Below, in pieces: positions 24,628 to 34,308 of a DNA stretch of 64,000 nucleotides. Positions within the stretch are counted from its first letter, which is position 1. Every line of letters starts with the position of its first letter. Below the pieces are notes generated by a model. The model did not search any database, was not told where the DNA came from, and saw nothing but the letters and a program-made list of their open reading frames with translations. The position numbers and the translations under genes are program-made. The stretch is from Salicibibacter cibarius (GTDB taxonomy: Bacteria > Bacillota > Bacilli > Bacillales > Marinococcaceae), in contig NZ_CP054705.1 of assembly GCF_016495725.1 (NCBI RefSeq), forward strand, positions 682,001 through 746,000. Direction: 5' to 3'.

Positions 24628-26427
24628 ATGAAAATCGTTCTGGCCATGCTTCTTTCTCTAGTTTTCGTTGTTACATCGTTTACATTCGAAAACGTTTCAA
24701 GTGTAGATGCTGTGGAGAGTGAACAAGATTTCTATCGGTCGTTTTGGGTGCACGCATTTGAACCCGGTTTAAAAACAGAAGATGAAATCGATCAGCTGAT
24801 CATGGATGTTAAGGATGCGAATATGAATTCGATCATCGCTCAGGTGAGTCGTCGGCATGATGCTTATTATCATAGCGATGTATTGCCTTTTACCGAGGAT
24901 ACGGCTGTGCCAGAGGGCTTTGATTCGCTCGGATACCTCATCGATAAAGCTGAAGAACATGGCATTGAAGTGCATGCTTGGATCAATGTTGGAACAATGT
25001 GGCAGGGAGAAGCACCGGAAAATCCTGAACATATTTATAATAAGTACGGGCCGGATGCACCGGATGATGAGACGTGGGTCACTAAAGGATATGAAGATGA
25101 TGTTGATGCTGCGCAGCCCTATTTGGATTTAGGACATCCGGAAGCTCGAGATCATGTTGTGGACATAGTTCGAGATGTTGTTAAAAATTATGACGTAGAT
25201 GGAGTACACCTGGATTACATTCGTTATCCGGAGAACCCGGAAGGAGAACCAATTGGGTGGAACGGGTATAATCCGACTTCTCTGGAACGGTTTCAGGAAG
25301 AAACAGGACGCACAGACCGCCCTCATCCTGAAGATGAAGAATGGTTGGATTGGAAAGTCGAACAGACGGACTCCCTCGTCAAACGAGTATATACAGAGAT
25401 GATGGATGAGAATCCAGAAGTTGATTTGTCAACAGCGGTCGTTTCCTGGGGGCTTGATGATCCGCGTGAAACCGATTGGTGGGATTTGGATCCAGTCCAA
25501 CGAGTTCACCAAAACTGGAAAGAGTGGGTGCAGGAAGGATATTTGGATTATGTCTATGTCATGAACTATGACGAAGACGCGGACCCTGAACGAGCTGATC
25601 GTTATGATGCCTGGATTGAATGGCAAAAGGATTTGGATCGTAACCGCGGCATGGTGATCGGACCAGGGCTATATTTGAATACCGTCGCAGACGGCATATC
25701 GCAAATCAACCGGGCTATGAAACCATCGCCTTCCGAAAATATAGCTGAAGGGGTGAGCCCTTATGTGTACAATGACTGGAGCAATGATGATGTTTCGCAG
25801 GAAGACCTGATCCGTTCCCTTTCCCAACCGACAGAGTATAACGAAGAGGAAGCACCGTTTTCCGAGCCGGTAGATACGCCGACAGCAGAGTGGAAGGATA
25901 ATGGAAAAGGTCATGTTCTCGGACAACTTCTTGTTGATGGGGAAATACAGGTTAATCAGGACATTACATTAAAAAAAGGAAGAGACGAGCCTGCCGAAGT
26001 GGAAGTTTCCACAGATGCCAATGGATATTTTGCCGTAACCGACCTCAAACCGGGAAACTATTTTATAGAAATCAACGGAAAAGACGCTGACGAAAACGTT
26101 CAAGTCACACCAAATGAAGTTTCACGGATTGATATGGGCGAAGAGCCTGAAGTCGAACCGCCGGAAAGTGCCGCCGATATTGAAGCCGTCGTTGAGGGTC
26201 TGGCTGAAGACGGGGCATTTGCAGATGATGAAACACACCGTGCTTTAACCGTCCATTTAACAGCTGTTCATCATTACGAAAATCAAGGCTCGGAGGAACA
26301 AGCCGTCCAGCATATGGAAGGTTTTGAGGATCTCCTAGACCATCAACAAGAGGAAGCGTTAATCACTGAGGAAGCATATGACATTTTAAGTTTGCAAGTG
26401 GAGGAATTATTAGACATAAGAGCTTGA
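24628..26427 (+). CDS. Exported GHL10-type glycoside hydrolase (DUF187 family) with FIMAH domain
   Basis: Family 10-like glycosyl hydrolase related to B. subtilis YngK; the substrate of this family is not well established. 599 residues from ATG 24628 (GGGAGGGG just upstream; an earlier in-frame start at 24613 lies before that site). Signal peptide (IVLAMLLSLVFVVTSFTF). The catalytic (beta/alpha)8 part runs from FYRSFWVHAFEP through HAWINVGTMW, DGVHLDYIRYP and YVMNYDEDAD to about residue 395. About 425-505 is a carboxypeptidase-regulatory-like beta-sandwich (STDANGYFAVTDLKPGNY). Residues about 514-599 are a FIMAH domain. Its place between namZ and the amiE-like gene suggests action on the same glycans (inference). 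Confidence 0.88.
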   Translation: MKIVLAMLLSLVFVVTSFTFENVSSVDAVESEQDFYRSFWVHAFEPGLKTEDEIDQLIMDVKDANMNSIIAQVSRRHDAYYHSDVLPFTEDTAVPEGFDSLGYLIDKAEEHGIEVHAWINVGTMWQGEAPENPEHIYNKYGPDAPDDETWVTKGYEDDVDAAQPYLDLGHPEARDHVVDIVRDVVKNYDVDGVHLDYIRYPENPEGEPIGWNGYNPTSLERFQEETGRTDRPHPEDEEWLDWKVEQTDSLVKRVYTEMMDENPEVDLSTAVVSWGLDDPRETDWWDLDPVQRVHQNWKEWVQEGYLDYVYVMNYDEDADPERADRYDAWIEWQKDLDRNRGMVIGPGLYLNTVADGISQINRAMKPSPSENIAEGVSPYVYNDWSNDDVSQEDLIRSLSQPTEYNEEEAPFSEPVDTPTAEWKDNGKGHVLGQLLVDGEIQVNQDITLKKGRDEPAEVEVSTDANGYFAVTDLKPGNYFIEINGKDADENVQVTPNEVSRIDMGEEPEVEPPESAADIEAVVEGLAEDGAFADDETHRALTVHLTAVHHYENQGSEEQAVQHMEGFEDLLDHQQEEALITEEAYDILSLQVEELLDIRA

Positions 26428-26563
26428 ACGTAAAGACAAACACCCTCCTATGATTACAGAAGCGAAAAGGTGAGGGTAAATTTTTAATAACAACGCTTGA
26501 ACACTATGAAACTGAGAAAGAAGAGAGTCGACGCACTGATGATGCAAGAGGGGAGGTGAAAAA
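26428..26563. other. Short intergenic region before the amiE-like gene
   Basis: 136 bp with a weak ACCCTC/GAGGGT inverted repeat followed by AAATTTTT (possible terminator). The words GAACACTATGAAACTGAG recall FIMAH-coding sequence (EHYETE), but the match is too short to call a remnant. Confidence 0.35.
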
Positions 26564-27145
26564 ATGGCCAATCGATGGATGCCGATGGTGACAGGTGGTG
26601 TTTTATTGTTGCCGTTGTTGTTTTTTAGCGCTGAGACAAGCCATGCTTCTAGTGACCGATTAGGCTGGATCGAGCCGGGATCGCTAGGAAGTGCCGGCAT
26701 GGTGGAACAAGAATTAAACGGCATTGATGACGCCATCCAGCAGGGGATCGACGATCATGTGATGCCGGGAGCGGTCGTTTTGACAGCCAAGAACGGAGTA
26801 ATTGCAAAAGAAGATGCCTATGGCGAGGCCGCAAAATACGTTGACGATGATCTCACCGAAATGGATGATCCCGTGGACATGCAGATAGACACGATCTTCG
26901 ATATAGCTTCTATTACGAAAGTGTTCACGGCGATTTCTGCCATGCAGTTGTACGAAGATGGTGATATCGACTTGGACGATCCGGTAGCAAACTATATACC
27001 GGAGTTTAATGAAAGCGATAAATCCGAAATAACGATTCGCCATCTCATCACTCACACTTCCGGTTTTGAGGACTGGGTTCCATTTTATACGGAGGCAGAT
27101 TCCCGTGAAGCCCACATTTCGCGCCCATTTGAGCACGTTTTTTAA
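26564..27145 (+). pseudogene. amiE: AmiE-like exported serine hydrolase, 5' part, cut by an insertion sequence
   Basis: N-terminal part of a beta-lactamase/esterase-fold hydrolase like B. subtilis AmiE (YbbE), which removes peptides from MurNAc. Signal peptide LLLPLLFFSAETSHAS, then the fold up to the catalytic SxxK, Ser116-Ile-Thr-Lys119 in FDIASITKVF, and LITHTSGFEDWVPFYTEAD. Genuine sequence ends around SREAH (about 27117); the last residues (ISRPFEHVF) are read from the inserted element. The rest resumes at about 29060. The two parts together would give about 510 residues. Start ATG 26564 follows GGGGAGG. As it stands, the exported piece lacks the Tyr and HTG motifs and cannot be active. 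Confidence 0.9.
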
Positions 27146-29060
27146 TTTTTGGCAGGAATTTGCCCTGCATATATCAAAGATTAGGGAAACACCAACTTTG
27201 AGGTGATTCCTTTGACTCTATCACCAAAAGATCTTCCTGACATTCAACCCGTTCGTATCGGATCAACGCCAGTGATCCGCCAGCTGATTGATAAAATGGG
27301 ACTGATTGAGGCCATCGACAAGCTTTCTTCTGTCAAAGAGAAAGACTGTAACGTCTCCGTAGGGACACGAGTGGCTGCTATGATCATCAATCAATTATCC
27401 CACCGTAAAGCCCTTTATCGCGTCCAAGAATTTTATCAAGAGCAAGATGTCGAGTTGCTCTTTGGCGCCGGAACGAAAGCGAGCGATTTCAATGACGATG
27501 CGCTCGGCCGGGCGTTGGACGCCCTTCATGACGCGGGGATCGAAAACGTTTGCAAGGCCGCCGTTCAGGCCGTCCAAGCCCCGATCGACCTCACGTGGAA
27601 AGGGCTTCATTTTGATACCACGTCTTTTGTGTACACGGGACAGCCCAAGGACGAAGAAGACGTGTTGAAAATCGTGCGCGGCTATTCCAAAGATCACCGG
27701 CCTGACCTACCTCAATTCAAACTTGGCATGGGAACGACGCCGGAAGGCATTCCGGTGTATGCCGATATTTTAAACGGCAATCAAGACGATAAAACGTGGA
27801 ACAAGCATGTCTTGAATGCGTTAACCGATTGGTATGACCCAGAGAAGCTGGAACAAGCCATTTTTATTTCCGATAGTGCCCTGGTGACCCAAGCCAATTT
27901 AGAGGCCACCAAAGGCCAAGAGAATCAGCCTGATTTTCAGTTTTTGTCCCGCCTGCCGGAAAATTTTAAGCTCGCTAAAACCTTGAAGGCAGAGGCTTTA
28001 GAGCAGGATCAGGATCAGTGGGAGGAGATTGGTGCCCTCGTGAAGCGTAAAGGCGCTGCTTCTTACCGCATCTACCCTGCCAAAGCTAAACTTAACGGGA
28101 AAACCTACCGGTTTCTAGTGGTCCAATCCGACCATATGGAGGCTCAAAAAGAAAAAACCATCCAAAACAACCTGGAAAAGGAACAGCGAAGCTGGCACAA
28201 GGATCAAGCCGAGCTGGAAAGCCAAGACTTCGCCTGCGAAGCCGACGCGGAAGAAGCGCTTACCACGTTTCTCAAAAATCACCGCAAAGGCTACCATACG
28301 TTTGAAGGAACGGTGGTTCGTGACGAGATCCCGGGCAAACGACAAAAGCGAGGACGGCCCAAGAAAGGGGAGGCACCACCGCCGCCCGTAACCGTTTACC
28401 GCGTCCGATTAACGCTTCATCCGCCATCGGATAAACAGCTCGAGGCGCTCCGGCAACAAGGCGCCATCTTTATTCTCGTGACCAATGTGGCCAAAGATGA
28501 TCAGCCGAATGTGGAACTGTTAAAAGCTTATAAAGGGCAACAGACGGTGGAAAATCGCTTTCGATTTCTCAAAAACCCCTTTTTTGTCGGCCGAGTTTTC
28601 CTGTCCAAGCCCCGACGCGTCGAAGCTTTTGCTTCTGTGATGATGATCAGCACGATGGTCTACAGCCTCTTCGAATACCTGATTCGCAAAAATATGGAAG
28701 GGGCCTCCGAACCCCTGAATCAGCTCGGCGGTGGGGGTCGCAGAAGTTTTCACCCCACGGGTGAGTCTGTTTTGGAACTTTTGGATACCGTCGACATCCT
28801 TCATATGGAGATCGACGGCCAACGTCGGCGGTTCTTCCCCAAGCATTATGAGCCGCAATTGCCCCGTATCCTCGATTTGTTAGAAATGGATGCGAGCATT
28901 TTTACGGAACCAAGAAGCTCAAAGGGTGTCGAAAACCGTCACCAGTAACCTTGATCCGCCCCTTCGTTTGCCTTGATCATGTCGAATGATTGGGGATAGG
29001 CTCATATTTTATTACATGGGTTGAGAATCAATGGCTATAGGACAGGGATCACGCTTTAGG
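27120..29060 (+). mobile_element. IS1634-type insertion sequence inside the amiE-like gene
   Basis: About 1.9 kb element with one transposase gene, interrupting an otherwise continuous coding sequence (parts at 26564 and 29069). Boundaries are taken from where homology to the interrupted gene stops; I could not find clear terminal inverted repeats or a target duplication by eye, so the ends are good to roughly 10-20 bases. Confidence 0.8.
27203..28948 (+). CDS. IS1634 family transposase (IS4 group)
   Basis: 581-residue DDE transposase. N-terminal DUF4277-like helical part (VRIGSTPVIRQLIDKMGLIEAID), catalytic Asp in LHFDTTSFVYTG, second Asp in AIFISDSALVT, and catalytic Glu in LKAYKGQQTVENRFRFLKNP, the motif layout of IS1634. 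A long insertion between the second Asp and the Glu carries coiled-coil and basic stretches (GKRQKRGRPKK). Start may be GTG 27203 or TTG 27212, the latter with a TGAGGTG site in front. It is full length with no stops, so the element may still be mobile. Base composition is similar to the host genes. Confidence 0.93.
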   Translation: MIPLTLSPKDLPDIQPVRIGSTPVIRQLIDKMGLIEAIDKLSSVKEKDCNVSVGTRVAAMIINQLSHRKALYRVQEFYQEQDVELLFGAGTKASDFNDDALGRALDALHDAGIENVCKAAVQAVQAPIDLTWKGLHFDTTSFVYTGQPKDEEDVLKIVRGYSKDHRPDLPQFKLGMGTTPEGIPVYADILNGNQDDKTWNKHVLNALTDWYDPEKLEQAIFISDSALVTQANLEATKGQENQPDFQFLSRLPENFKLAKTLKAEALEQDQDQWEEIGALVKRKGAASYRIYPAKAKLNGKTYRFLVVQSDHMEAQKEKTIQNNLEKEQRSWHKDQAELESQDFACEADAEEALTTFLKNHRKGYHTFEGTVVRDEIPGKRQKRGRPKKGEAPPPPVTVYRVRLTLHPPSDKQLEALRQQGAIFILVTNVAKDDQPNVELLKAYKGQQTVENRFRFLKNPFFVGRVFLSKPRRVEAFASVMMISTMVYSLFEYLIRKNMEGASEPLNQLGGGGRRSFHPTGESVLELLDTVDILHMEIDGQRRRFFPKHYEPQLPRILDLLEMDASIFTEPRSSKGVENRHQ

Positions 29061-30052
29061 TATCAAAAATGATTGCCGTGCCTGATCAGTGGCGCGAAAT
29101 CTGGGGTGAAGAAGCTTATAATATCGTTTTTTCTTCTGAGTTAATCCATGAACCCGGAAGCGATTATGTGTACAGCGATCTGAATATGATTACGTTAGCC
29201 TCGGTGATTGAACACATCACGGGAGAACGTCTCGACGAATATATCGAAAAAAATATTACCGAACCGCTCGGAATGGATGACACGATGTTCAATCCACCGG
29301 AATCCCTGCAGGAGCGTACGGCTGCCACTGAATATCAACCTGAAGTAGATCGAGGACTCGTGTGGGGCGAGGTTCAAGATGAGAACGCGTGGGTGATGGA
29401 CGGTGTGTCCGGACATGCCGGTTTATTTTCAACGGCCAGGGATTTGGCCGTTTTCGGACAGATGTTTCTTAATGAAGGCAAGTATGAAGGAGAAAGAATT
29501 CTGCAAGCAGATACGGTAAAAAAGATTGGTACGGATCAGCTGCCAAATTTTCCGGAGGATTCCCACGGATTGGGCTGGGAACTGGATCAAGCATGGTATA
29601 TGGGTGATTTAGCAAGCTCTGAAACGATGGGGCATACCGGCTTTACAGGAACGTCGATAGTCCTTGATCCTAACGAGCAAACGGCGGCGATTTTACTCAG
29701 CAATCGTGTTCATCCGACACGGGAAGGAGAGTCCCCGAACACCATTCGGGAAAATGTCGCTGATCAGACAGCAGCTGCTATCGATGCCTGGGATGTAAGC
29801 CATATGACATCCCTCGTGGAAGACTTTGAAGAGGAGGGAGAATTTGCAAATGATGAAGCCGCCTCTACCTTGCAGCTTCATTTAACAGCTGTCAATCATT
29901 ACGAGGATCAAGAGGAAGCAGAAAAAGTCATTCAGCATATGGAGGGTTTTCAGGATTTACTTGCTGAACAGAAAATCAACGCGGAGATTTCTCAAGAGGC
30001 GTTTCATATTCTCGATACACAAGCGGCAGACTTGATCGAGAAGTGGACATAG
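29060..30052 (+). pseudogene. amiE: AmiE-like exported serine hydrolase, 3' part with FIMAH domain
   Basis: Continuation of the gene at 26564. It contains the second catalytic motif Tyr-x-Asn in YVYSDLNMITLA, ITEPLGMDDTMFNPP, GHAGLFSTARDLAVF and the third motif in GHTGFTGTSIVLDP, all in the order of AmiE/EstB-type hydrolases. Residues after SHMTSLVEDFEEEGEF to the end are a FIMAH domain. The first ATG (29069) has no ribosome binding site and no signal peptide, so this half is unlikely to be made or exported. The downstream nagZ2 follows after 26 bases and may lose its upstream promoter through the insertion. Confidence 0.9.
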
Positions 30053-30078
30053 ATGCTTAACGAGGGAGGGAGAAGCAG

Positions 30079-32064
30079 ATGAAAGCATTCATTTCGCTGG
30101 CGATGATTGAGCTTTTAATGGCAAGCTCAGGATTCAGCCAGGCTCAAACGGCCAACCCGTCATTCGATGAGGAGAAAAAAGATAGAGTCGCACAGCTCAT
30201 CGATGAGATGGATGATAAAGAAAAGATTGGACAACTCGTTATGATGGCGCCTGAGGATGGAGCTGACGGCATGCCGGACGAATACACGAAAGAGATGATT
30301 CAGGAGTATGGCATGGGTTCTGTGATTATTCGCGGAGAAAGAGATGCAATCACACAGGCGGAATACAATAATCAATTACAAGCTTATGCGGCGGATCATC
30401 GCATGGATATTCCATTGTTCACGACGGCCGACTTGGAAAATGGGGCTGCACAGCAGGTACCTGAAGACGCGACTACATTCCCCCGCCAAATGGGAGCTGG
30501 AGCTACCAATAGCTTGCAACATGCGGATGTATTTGCACGAATAGCGGGTCAAGAAGCTGATGCGTTAGGTTTTAACTGGACCTATTCTCCAGTTGCGGAT
30601 GTGAACGTCGACCCGTTAAATCCTGTTATCGGTGTGCGTTCTTTTAGCGAACAGACAGATTTAGTGTCTGAAATGACTGCGGCTCAAGTATATGGCTATC
30701 AGACAGAAGGCATCATTTCTACAGCCAAACACTTTCCGGGTCATGGTGATACCGATACGGACTCTCATTTTGAATTGCCAACTGTAACCTATGATCGTGA
30801 AGAACTTGAAGAATTACATTTACCTCCATTCCAGTCAGCCATTGATGCTGAGATCGATTCAATAATGACGGCCCATATTATCATAGAGGCGATAGATCCT
30901 GATCTTCCGGCCACATTATCCGAAGATGTATTAACGGGACTTTTACGTGAAGACATGGACTTCGATGGACTGATCGTCACTGATGACATGGCCATGGAAG
31001 CGATCACGGATAACTGGGGAGCCGGAGAAGCCGCTGTGATGTCGATCCAGGCAGGGGCGGATATCGTGATGGCACTTGCGTCCCCACAAGAAGCATATGA
31101 AGCGCTATATGATGCCTATCAATCGGGGGAATTATCGGAGGAACGGGTACATGAGTCTCTGGAACGCATTCTCACGAAGAAATTAGAATATGACTTGTTT
31201 GACAACCGGTATGTAGATGCATCCGAAGTGGAAGATTTTGTCGGAAATCAAGAGCATCAAGAAATCGTAGAGCAAATGGGGCGCGATTCTATCACGTTAG
31301 TAAAAAATGAAGATGTTCTACCTTTTGATGCTAATAGTGAAGAAACAACGTTTGTGGCCGGCGTTACACATGTGGATGACGTAACAGATCGAATACAACA
31401 GCAAAGCAACGGGGACGTGCTTTCTTGGGAAGCCGAGAGTCATGATCCCAAAAATGAAGATATAGAAACTGCCGTGAAACAAGCGCAAGAGGCCGATCGC
31501 ATTCTCGTGCCAACGTTCTCTTTCGGTGAGCTTCCGGACGGACAAAGTGACTTGGTACAGGCGTTAAAAGAAACAGGGAAACCTGTCGCGGCTGTCTCAC
31601 TTGGGCTTCCGTACGATGTGCAAAACTATCCGAACGTTGACGCGTATCTCGCTTCCTATGCCCTAGATAATTGGGAATTAGCGAACGCAACGTCTATGAA
31701 TGCCGCTGTTGATGTGGTGTTTGGCGCTCAGCCCGGCGGCCAGCTCCCGGTTACGATTGAAGATCATTATGATTTCGGCCATGGATTAAGCTATTTGCCC
31801 AACGACGCCTTCGATATTGAGCAGCTCGTTGAACAGTACGAAAGAAAAGATGCATTTGAAAATGAGGAAGCCGTTCGCCACTTACAGACTCATTTAACAG
31901 CTGTCCATCATTATGAAAACGAAGAAGAAGCAGAAAAAGCCATCACCCACATGGAAGGGTTTAAGGATTTATTGGACGAGCAAGAAGACAATACGTTGAT
32001 TAGCGAGGAAGCGTATGAAGATCTCCAGAAGCAAGCGGATGCTTTGCTAGAGGAATGGCAGTGA
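30079..32064 (+). CDS. nagZ: Exported beta-N-acetylglucosaminidase NagZ (GH3) with FIMAH domain, copy 2
   Basis: 661 residues, signal peptide 1-23 (SLAMIELLMASSGFSQAQ). GH3 catalytic domain with KHFPGHGDTDTDSH at residues 217-230 (Asp228/His230 dyad) and nucleophile Asp302 in VTDDMAMEA. Copy 1 has VTDGLDMDG at this place, so the two enzymes are clearly diverged and could differ in preference. C-terminal GH3 domain to about 570, then a FIMAH domain about 575-661. It lies directly downstream of the split amiE-like gene; amiE-nagZ is the B. subtilis order too. Start ATG 30079 follows GGGAGGGAG. Confidence 0.94.
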   Translation: MKAFISLAMIELLMASSGFSQAQTANPSFDEEKKDRVAQLIDEMDDKEKIGQLVMMAPEDGADGMPDEYTKEMIQEYGMGSVIIRGERDAITQAEYNNQLQAYAADHRMDIPLFTTADLENGAAQQVPEDATTFPRQMGAGATNSLQHADVFARIAGQEADALGFNWTYSPVADVNVDPLNPVIGVRSFSEQTDLVSEMTAAQVYGYQTEGIISTAKHFPGHGDTDTDSHFELPTVTYDREELEELHLPPFQSAIDAEIDSIMTAHIIIEAIDPDLPATLSEDVLTGLLREDMDFDGLIVTDDMAMEAITDNWGAGEAAVMSIQAGADIVMALASPQEAYEALYDAYQSGELSEERVHESLERILTKKLEYDLFDNRYVDASEVEDFVGNQEHQEIVEQMGRDSITLVKNEDVLPFDANSEETTFVAGVTHVDDVTDRIQQQSNGDVLSWEAESHDPKNEDIETAVKQAQEADRILVPTFSFGELPDGQSDLVQALKETGKPVAAVSLGLPYDVQNYPNVDAYLASYALDNWELANATSMNAAVDVVFGAQPGGQLPVTIEDHYDFGHGLSYLPNDAFDIEQLVEQYERKDAFENEEAVRHLQTHLTAVHHYENEEEAEKAITHMEGFKDLLDEQEDNTLISEEAYEDLQKQADALLEEWQ

Positions 32065-32085
32065 TCCATTTTGGCTGATAAAACA

Positions 32086-32135
32086 AAAAGAAGCCTGCCG
32101 GGGCCATAAACATCCCTCGGCAGACTTCTTTTTTA
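32086..32135. terminator. Bidirectional terminator between nagZ2 and the TRAP genes
   Basis: AAAAAGAAGCCTGCCG / CGGCAGACTTCTTTTT stem with A run on one side and T run on the other, between two convergent genes. Confidence 0.85.
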
Positions 32136-34304
32136 GGCCGTGACTTCTACTCTGTCCTCTCGGTCTATCGCTTTTTTGCGCAGCAAATGAATGCTGATGA
32201 GTAGCGCAAAGAGCGCCACACCAATGAGGTCTGAAACAAAAGCAGGGTGAATGAATACTAGCGCGGAACTGAGGGCCAATATCCACTCAAACCAGCGGTA
32301 TTTTACGAACATATAGTTTTGGATGACGGTGACGAATGCCAGTATGCCGACGAGGGCGGTGAATATGGCCCAAACAATTTCATACCAGGCAAACATCCCT
32401 TGATTTTCAGGCAATAACAAGATGATCGTATTCATGACGAACACAAATGGGAGCAACAAGGCCCCGGCGTCATACTTGAAGCCTTGGACTCCGGTAACGA
32501 TCGGGTCCGCTTTCGCAATCCCGGATACGGCATACGCCGGCAAGTTCACCGGAGGCGTATCATCGGCAAGCACACCGTAGTAAAGAACGAATAAGTGTGC
32601 AGCCATAATCGGCACGTTCATCTCGATAAGCGCCGGTGCGATCATGGATGCCAAAATAACATAAGTTGCTGTTGTCGGGAGTCCCAGTCCGACGATGAGA
32701 CAGGCGATAAAGGTGAAAAAGAGAACAAGAAGCAATTGATCGCCTGCAAAACCTACGATAATGGTAGGAAGTGAGCCGGATAGTCCCGTCAAGTTAATGA
32801 TGCCAATGAGGATACCTGCGGTTGCACAGGCGGCAATGACAGTGAGTGCTTTTCGTGACGCCATTTCAAGGCTGACCATTAATTCGCGAAATCCGAATTT
32901 AATAGGGGCAGAGGCAATCTTGAATTTATTTTGAAAAAGCACGAAGAACACACAAATAAAGGCTCCGATTGCGATCATAATAGAAATTTCCATATGCCAA
33001 CCGAAGAAATAATGCATGCCATACGCAATTATTGCGAGCATCCCTGAAATCAGCAATCCTGCTCCGAAACGCCCCCTCAAGCGATGGGCGAGAACAGCAA
33101 CCGTCAAAAGCATCACAATCGAATAAAAGGCAGCATTAAAGACGGTGTTCCCGGCCATGACAAAATACACAAGCGCGATGATCGGAACAATCAGATAACC
33201 CTGCTGCAACAAACTTTTTCGTCCGGAAACGAGTGAATCTTTTGCCAATCCCTGGATGTTGTGTTTCAATGATTCGATGTGAACCATCCAAAGGATCGCG
33301 ATATACGTTAATATCGCGGGAATTAAGGCGGAAACCATAATTTGCGCGTAGCTGTAGGGCGTGTATTCAATCATGAGAAAGGCGGCAGCGCCCATGACCG
33401 GCGGCAAAAACTGTCCGCTTGATGATGAGGCGACTTCGATTCCGCCTGCTGTTTGTGGCCGGAACCCTACCTTTTTCATAAGCGGGATCGTGAATGTACC
33501 GGTAGTAACGGCGTTTGCTACCGAGCTTCCGGAAATGGAGCCCATAAATCCGGAGCCAACGACGGCTGCTTTTGCCGGTCCGCCCCGAGAATGGCCGACG
33601 GCGCGGAGAGCCAGATCGATAAACATTTTGCCTGCGCCGGTCGCTTCCAAAATTGCTCCGAACAGAATGAAAATGAAAACATAATTAGCCGAAACAGACA
33701 AAGGAGTTCCTAAGATTCCCGTCGAGGTGTACATCATTTCATAAATGAACTGTTCAAAATTGGCCCGACTATGCCCAAAGGGCGCGGGCAAATAATCCCC
33801 TAAGAAATAATAGGCAATGAATATAAAAGCAATAATCAATAAAGGTTTTCCAACTACTCGCCGAGCCGCTTCCAAGAGCAATAGGATCATGATAATCCCG
33901 GCGAACATATGGCTCGTCTCCATACTTCCCTGGAGTATCGTTTGGTGGGTTTGGTTCAGCATGACAAATGAGCCCACAACGAGCACTATTCCCGCGAGTG
34001 CCATGTCATACCAGGCAATGGTCGTTTGACCCAATCCTTTTTTTCTAGGGAAGATAAGGAAAATAAGGATGAGCCCAGCAAGCAGGTGAATAAATAAGTG
34101 CTGATTTGTGGATACGATCAAACCGAAACCGGCCGTATATAAATGGTAAAGAGAAAGCGCAACAGATATGATGAGAATCAGTATCGCTTTCCAACCGAAA
34201 ACGCTTCGGTCGCTTCCTTCTGCTTCCATCGCTTGCTCCGCTGTTTCTTCCGGAGCTTCAATGGTTTCCATATTTTCCTCGTGCTGTTTTGAAGTATCTG
34301 CCAT
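32133..34304 (-). CDS. TRAP transporter fused permease (4TM-12TM, DctQM type)
   Basis: Large hydrophobic membrane protein, about 723 residues, with the small DctQ-like and large DctM-like subunits joined, as is normal for TAXI-type TRAP systems. Conserved stretches include AAVVGSGFMGSISGSSVANAVTTG and EVASSSSGQFLPPVMGAAAFLM, with GLPTTATYVILA nearer the C-terminus. These couple import of a carboxylate to a Na+ or H+ gradient. I chose ATG 34304, three bases after an in-frame GTG, because of AGGAGG just upstream. It follows the DUF1850 gene after a few bases in one operon with the receptor. Confidence 0.93.
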   Translation of the reverse strand: MADTSKQHEENMETIEAPEETAEQAMEAEGSDRSVFGWKAILILIISVALSLYHLYTAGFGLIVSTNQHLFIHLLAGLILIFLIFPRKKGLGQTTIAWYDMALAGIVLVVGSFVMLNQTHQTILQGSMETSHMFAGIIMILLLLEAARRVVGKPLLIIAFIFIAYYFLGDYLPAPFGHSRANFEQFIYEMMYTSTGILGTPLSVSANYVFIFILFGAILEATGAGKMFIDLALRAVGHSRGGPAKAAVVGSGFMGSISGSSVANAVTTGTFTIPLMKKVGFRPQTAGGIEVASSSSGQFLPPVMGAAAFLMIEYTPYSYAQIMVSALIPAILTYIAILWMVHIESLKHNIQGLAKDSLVSGRKSLLQQGYLIVPIIALVYFVMAGNTVFNAAFYSIVMLLTVAVLAHRLRGRFGAGLLISGMLAIIAYGMHYFFGWHMEISIMIAIGAFICVFFVLFQNKFKIASAPIKFGFRELMVSLEMASRKALTVIAACATAGILIGIINLTGLSGSLPTIIVGFAGDQLLLVLFFTFIACLIVGLGLPTTATYVILASMIAPALIEMNVPIMAAHLFVLYYGVLADDTPPVNLPAYAVSGIAKADPIVTGVQGFKYDAGALLLPFVFVMNTIILLLPENQGMFAWYEIVWAIFTALVGILAFVTVIQNYMFVKYRWFEWILALSSALVFIHPAFVSDLIGVALFALLISIHLLRKKAIDREDRVEVTA

Positions 34305-34308
34305 CACG

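Noticed and set aside
26470..26560. A second FIMAH fossil before the amiE-like gene
   Set aside because: Only about five residues (EHYET) match; too short to separate from chance.
27118..29064. Target-site duplication of the IS1634-type element
   Set aside because: Compared the flanks (CCCACATTTCG and GGTATCAAAAATG) and found no convincing direct repeat or terminal inverted repeats.
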